DNA of 64,000 nt, from positions 62,001 through 126,000 of the forward strand of contig NZ_JAFLDR010000005.1 of the NCBI RefSeq assembly GCF_017302275.1. Reading direction: 5' to 3'. Source of the stretch: Sulfuritalea sp. Its GTDB lineage: Bacteria > Pseudomonadota > Gammaproteobacteria > Burkholderiales > Rhodocyclaceae. The stretch's first letter is position 1; each line of letters opens with the position of its first letter. Under the pieces are notes generated by a model. It saw only the letters and a list, made by a program, of their open reading frames with translations, did not search any database and was not told the DNA's origin. The position numbers and the translations under genes are program-made. This document shows positions 61,326-64,000 of this stretch, piece after piece.

Positions 61326-62234
61326 ATGATTGCCCTCCCGCTTCCTTATCGTGGCCGCTTCGCGCCGTCGCCCACCGGGCCGCTGCATTTCGGCTCGCTG
61401 GTGGCCGCCACCGGATCCTTCCTCGAGGCCCGCAGTCGCGGCGGCGAGTGGCTGTTGCGCATGGAAGACGTGGATCTGCCGCGCTGCTCGACGGCGGCGG
61501 CCGACGAGATCCTGCACACGCTTGAAGCTTTCGGTTTTGCCTGGGACGGAGAGGAGGTCTGGCAGAGCCGGCGTGGCGCGGCGTATGCCGCTGCGCTGGA
61601 ACGCCTGCGGGCGGCGCGCCGGGTGTTCCCCTGCGCCTGCACCCGTCGCGAACTGGCCGACTCGGCCATCGCTCCCGACGGCGCCGCCATCTATCCCGGC
61701 ACCTGCCGCGACGGCCTGCCGTCAGGTCGCACGGCGCGATCCTGGCGGCTGCGCGTGGGCGACGCCCGCGTCGGCTTCGACGACGCGATCCAGGGGAGGA
61801 TCGAAAGCGATCTGGTGCGCGAGGCAGGCGACTTCGTCCTCTTGCGCGCCGACGGCCTGCATGCCTATCAGCTGGCGGTGGTGGTGGACGACGCCGCGGC
61901 CGGCATCACCGACGTGGTGCGCGGCGCCGACCTGCTGACATCGACCGCGCGCCAGATCTTCCTGCAACAATGCCTGGGGTTCGCGACACCTTCCTACGCC
62001 CACCTGCCGGTGGTGGTGAATGCCGCCGGCGAGAAGTTGTCCAAGCAGACCCTGGCGCCACCGCTGGATGCCCGACATCCGGCGCAGGCCCTGGTTGCCG
62101 CGCTGCGCTTCCTCGGTCAGGCGCCGCCCGCCGATCTGGCCCTGGCCGGAGTCGATGACGTCTGGCGCTGGGCGCTGGCAAACTGGCGCCTGGATCGCGT
62201 GCCGCGCGGGCCGTTGCCGTTCCCGGTGGCATAA
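61326..62234 (+). CDS. gluQ: Glutamyl-Q tRNA(Asp) synthetase
   Basis: A 302-residue GluRS paralogue lacking the anticodon-binding domain. From ATG 61326: YRGRFAPSPTGPLHFGSLVA (HIGH-like), LLRMEDVDLPR, a Cys-rich zinc site around FPCACTRREL, and GEKLSKQTLAPPL (KMSKS-like). It glutamylates queuosine in tRNA-Asp. queE, a queuosine-pathway gene, lies 0.5 kb downstream on the other strand. Confidence 0.93.
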   Translation: MIALPLPYRGRFAPSPTGPLHFGSLVAATGSFLEARSRGGEWLLRMEDVDLPRCSTAAADEILHTLEAFGFAWDGEEVWQSRRGAAYAAALERLRAARRVFPCACTRRELADSAIAPDGAAIYPGTCRDGLPSGRTARSWRLRVGDARVGFDDAIQGRIESDLVREAGDFVLLRADGLHAYQLAVVVDDAAAGITDVVRGADLLTSTARQIFLQQCLGFATPSYAHLPVVVNAAGEKLSKQTLAPPLDARHPAQALVAALRFLGQAPPADLALAGVDDVWRWALANWRLDRVPRGPLPFPVA

Positions 62235-62260
62235 TCGGCCACGGACAGGAGGTGTGCCAC

Positions 62261-62743
62261 ATGCTCGTCGATGACGTTGCCGGTTTGCGCCGGGTACTGC
62301 AGGGCAATCGGGTGATCGCCGTGGTCGGCCTCTCGCCGAGCTGGAATCGTCCCAGCTATTTCGCCGCCAAGTACATGCTCGAACACGGTTATACGGTGAT
62401 CCCGGTGAATCCCTCCGCGCCGGAGATACTCGGCCAGAAGAGCTATCCCGACCTCGCTTCGATTCCCGTCGAAGTGGACATGGTCGACGTGTTTCGCAAG
62501 GCGCAGGATGCCGGGCCGATCGCCGACGAGGCAATTCGCATCGGCGCCAAATGCCTCTGGCTGCAACTCGGCGTGATCAACCGCGAAGCGGCCGAACGCG
62601 CCGCAACCGCCGGGCTCGACGTGGTGATGGACCGCTGCGTGAAGATCGAATACGCGCGCCTGTTCGGCGGCCTCAACTATGCCGGTGTCAATACGCGCGT
62701 GATCTCGTCCAAACGGCCGCCCTGCCCGCCGCTGATGCAATAG
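62261..62743 (+). CDS. CoA-binding (CoA_binding_2) Rossmann protein
   Basis: A 160-residue protein from ATG 62261, placed 8 nt after GGAGG (GTG 62252 lies too close). The fold is a single Rossmann domain: VIAVVGLSPSWNRPSYFAAK, HGYTVIPVNPSAPEILGQKS, DVFRKAQDAGPIADEAI and KCLWLQLGVINREAAERAA. The family (YccU-type) binds CoA; activity unknown. It follows gluQ by 26 nt. Confidence 0.9.
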   Translation: MLVDDVAGLRRVLQGNRVIAVVGLSPSWNRPSYFAAKYMLEHGYTVIPVNPSAPEILGQKSYPDLASIPVEVDMVDVFRKAQDAGPIADEAIRIGAKCLWLQLGVINREAAERAATAGLDVVMDRCVKIEYARLFGGLNYAGVNTRVISSKRPPCPPLMQ

Positions 62744-62746
62744 GGG

Positions 62747-63415
62747 CTATTTCCCCGGGGCGTTGCCCCAAAGTACCTTGTGCAGTTGCAACTGGAAACG
62801 CAGCGGCAGGCGATCTTCGAGGATCCACTGCGCCAGTTGCGCCGGATCGATCTGGCCCTGCACCGGCGCGAACAGCACTGGACAGCGCTCGAAAAGTCGG
62901 CGCTGGCGACACGCGGATACGGCCCATTCGTAGTCCTCGCGCGAGGCGAGGACGAATTTCAGTTCGTCGTCGGGCGCCAGCAGGTCGATATTTTCCCAGC
63001 GGTTCTTCGCAGACTCGCCCGAACCGGGGGCCTTGAGGTCGACGATGCGCGCCACGCGCGGGTCGACCGCGCCGATGTCGAGCGCGCCGCTGGTTTCCAG
63101 CGAGACCGAATGGCCGGCGTCACACAGTGCGGCCAGTAGCGGCAGGCAGGCCTTTTGCGCGAGCGGTTCGCCGCCGGTGACGCAGACCGTGGCGCAGTCG
63201 AAGGCGGCGACCCGCTGCAGGATGCCCTCGATGGCCAGCAATTCGCCGCCGCTGAAGGCGTAGGCCGTGTCGCACCAGGTGCAGCGCAGCGGGCAGCCGG
63301 TGAGGCGGATGAAAACCGTGGGCAGCCCGACGCGGCTGGATTCGCCCTGGATGGAATGGAATATCTCGGTGACGCGCAACGCGGCATTTGCCGCGGAACC
63401 CGATGTGGCCGGCAC
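62747..63415 (-). CDS. queE: 7-carboxy-7-deazaguanine synthase (radical SAM)
   Basis: A 222-residue radical-SAM enzyme of queuosine synthesis, from GTG 63415. EIFHSIQGESSRVGLPTVFI opens the conserved region; the cluster motif GCPLRCTWCDTAY has CxxxCxxC; VCVTGGEPLAQKACLPLLAA is the GGE motif. Its start overlaps the cpoB/ybgF stop by one base (TAGTG). VSACRQRRLFERC spans a short dispersed repeat. Confidence 0.95.
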   Translation of the reverse strand: MPATSGSAANAALRVTEIFHSIQGESSRVGLPTVFIRLTGCPLRCTWCDTAYAFSGGELLAIEGILQRVAAFDCATVCVTGGEPLAQKACLPLLAALCDAGHSVSLETSGALDIGAVDPRVARIVDLKAPGSGESAKNRWENIDLLAPDDELKFVLASREDYEWAVSACRQRRLFERCPVLFAPVQGQIDPAQLAQWILEDRLPLRFQLQLHKVLWGNAPGK

Positions 63416-64000
63416 TACTTCTTCTTCAGGCGCAGCTTCGCCCGTTTTCCCGGCTCGCTGTTGGGATAGCGCTCGGCGAGTTGCTCGAGCGTCGCCCGGG
63501 ATGCCTTCCAGTCCTTCAACGCGTCGAAGCTCGCGACCCGGCTTTCGAGCGCGACGGGCGCCCGCTCGTCATTGGGCCAGCCGGTGGCGAACTTGCCAAA
63601 CAGCTCGGCCGCCACCGCGTGGTCCTTAGCCTGGCTGTGGGCGTAGGCGCCCCAGTAGTGCGCCGAGGCGGCGAGGCTGCCGCTCGGATACGTCTTGATG
63701 AAGCCGCCGAAAGCGGTCGCCGCTTCCTTGAATTTGGCGGCCTTGAGCGCCGCCAGGGCGGCTTCGTAATCCCGCGTTTCCTGGGCCGGGTCCACCTTCG
63801 GCGCTTCCACCTTGGCTTCGACCTGCGCCTGTTCGAGCTTCCTCAGGCGATTGTCGAGATCGACGTAGAAATCCTTCTGGCGCTTCTGCGCGGCGTCCAG
63901 TTCGTGGGTCAGGACTTCGATCTGGCCACGCAGCCGGGCAAGGTCGGCCTTGATCGATTCGACCTGGTTGGCGAAGTCGATCTGGTTGCGGCTGACGACG
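63415..64000 (-). CDS. cpoB: Cell division coordinator CpoB/YbgF, cut by window edge
   Basis: The last ~195 residues are present; the frame continues past the right edge. An N-terminal coiled coil is visible (QIDFANQVESIKADLARLRG, then RQKDFYVDLDNRLRKLEQ), the YbgF trimerisation segment, followed by TPR units (YEAALAALKAAKFKEAATAF, SAHYWGAYAHSQAKDHAVAA, ERYPNSEPGKRAKLRLKKK). Periplasmic Tol-Pal system partner that coordinates outer-membrane constriction with PBP1B. tol-pal genes should lie just beyond the window. Confidence 0.93.
   Translation of the reverse strand, partial: VVSRNQIDFANQVESIKADLARLRGQIEVLTHELDAAQKRQKDFYVDLDNRLRKLEQAQVEAKVEAPKVDPAQETRDYEAALAALKAAKFKEAATAFGGFIKTYPSGSLAASAHYWGAYAHSQAKDHAVAAELFGKFATGWPNDERAPVALESRVASFDALKDWKASRATLEQLAERYPNSEPGKRAKLRLKKK

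Overview
The window reads as chromosomal DNA of a GC-rich betaproteobacterium, most likely Rhodocyclales-like. The grounds are gene content and order: aroQ-accB-accC-prmA, ftsY-ftsE-ftsX-(small gene)-rpoH, an M16 peptidase pair followed by rsmD-coaD-ferredoxin, lolB-ispE-tRNA-Gln-prs-rplY-pth-ychF, and cytochrome c4 beside a cytochrome c oxidase operon. The placement is inference; no 16S rRNA gene is present.

Bases 1 to about 27,050 form a surface-polysaccharide (O-antigen or capsule) locus, almost entirely on the + strand, cut by the left edge. It opens with a nonulosonate-type module resembling the Campylobacter ptm genes: the end of a sugar-1-phosphate nucleotidyltransferase, a Gfo/Idh/MocA oxidoreductase, a CMP-acylneuraminate-synthetase-like enzyme and an SDR. 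A large PFTS-like glycan protein, a 6-phosphogluconolactonase-like protein and an FkbM methyltransferase follow. Next comes a tightly coupled seven-gene cassette (6187-12785): Gfo/Idh/MocA oxidoreductase, SIS-domain isomerase, SDR, AroB-like sugar-phosphate cyclase, phosphoglycerate-dehydrogenase-like enzyme, HisC-like aminotransferase and a second Gfo/Idh/MocA oxidoreductase. I know of no named pathway with this set; an aminocyclitol or unusual amino sugar is a reasonable guess and it is the best candidate here for an undescribed system. Two SAM methyltransferases flank a divergent KdsB-like cytidylyltransferase, followed by a large LIC13510-like glycan protein and an RmlD-like reductase. An intact IS630-family element (18426-19549) separates these from a CapE-type dehydratase, three glycosyltransferases, a WecA/WbpL-type initiating transferase and a WbpM-type membrane dehydratase.

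From 27,000 on the content is housekeeping. A GT9 heptosyltransferase-like gene (minus strand) carries a G9 tract at its start and two inverted copies of a 38-bp repeat inside its coding sequence; a third copy lies after ychF. Then come apaH, a SlyB-like lipoprotein, a PfkB kinase, a zinc-ribbon protein, prmA, accC, accB, aroQ, a TlpA-like thioredoxin and a conserved hypothetical gene, with mpl on the + strand. An aerobic respiration block (37,400-43,900) holds cytochrome c4 divergent from ctaE, two SCO proteins, ctaC, ctaD (A2-type by motif) and ctaB, with an FNR-like site between the divergent genes. Heat-shock sigma factor rpoH is preceded by a near-perfect CIRCE operator over its promoter. 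The rest is ftsYEX, the M16 pair, rsmD, coaD, a ferredoxin, mutM, a TPR protein, lolB, ispE, tRNA-Gln, prs, rplY, pth, ychF, a PAS membrane protein without an output domain, a CAPC thioredoxin, gluQ, a CoA-binding protein, queE and the end of the cpoB/ybgF gene, cut by the right edge.

No gene-free stretch exceeds 300 bases. The longest gaps are 56059-56229 (tandem 11-bp repeats and a small hairpin before the tRNA), 22864-23021 (nothing recognised), 38069-38225 (FNR-like site) and 19550-19703 (possible capE promoter).
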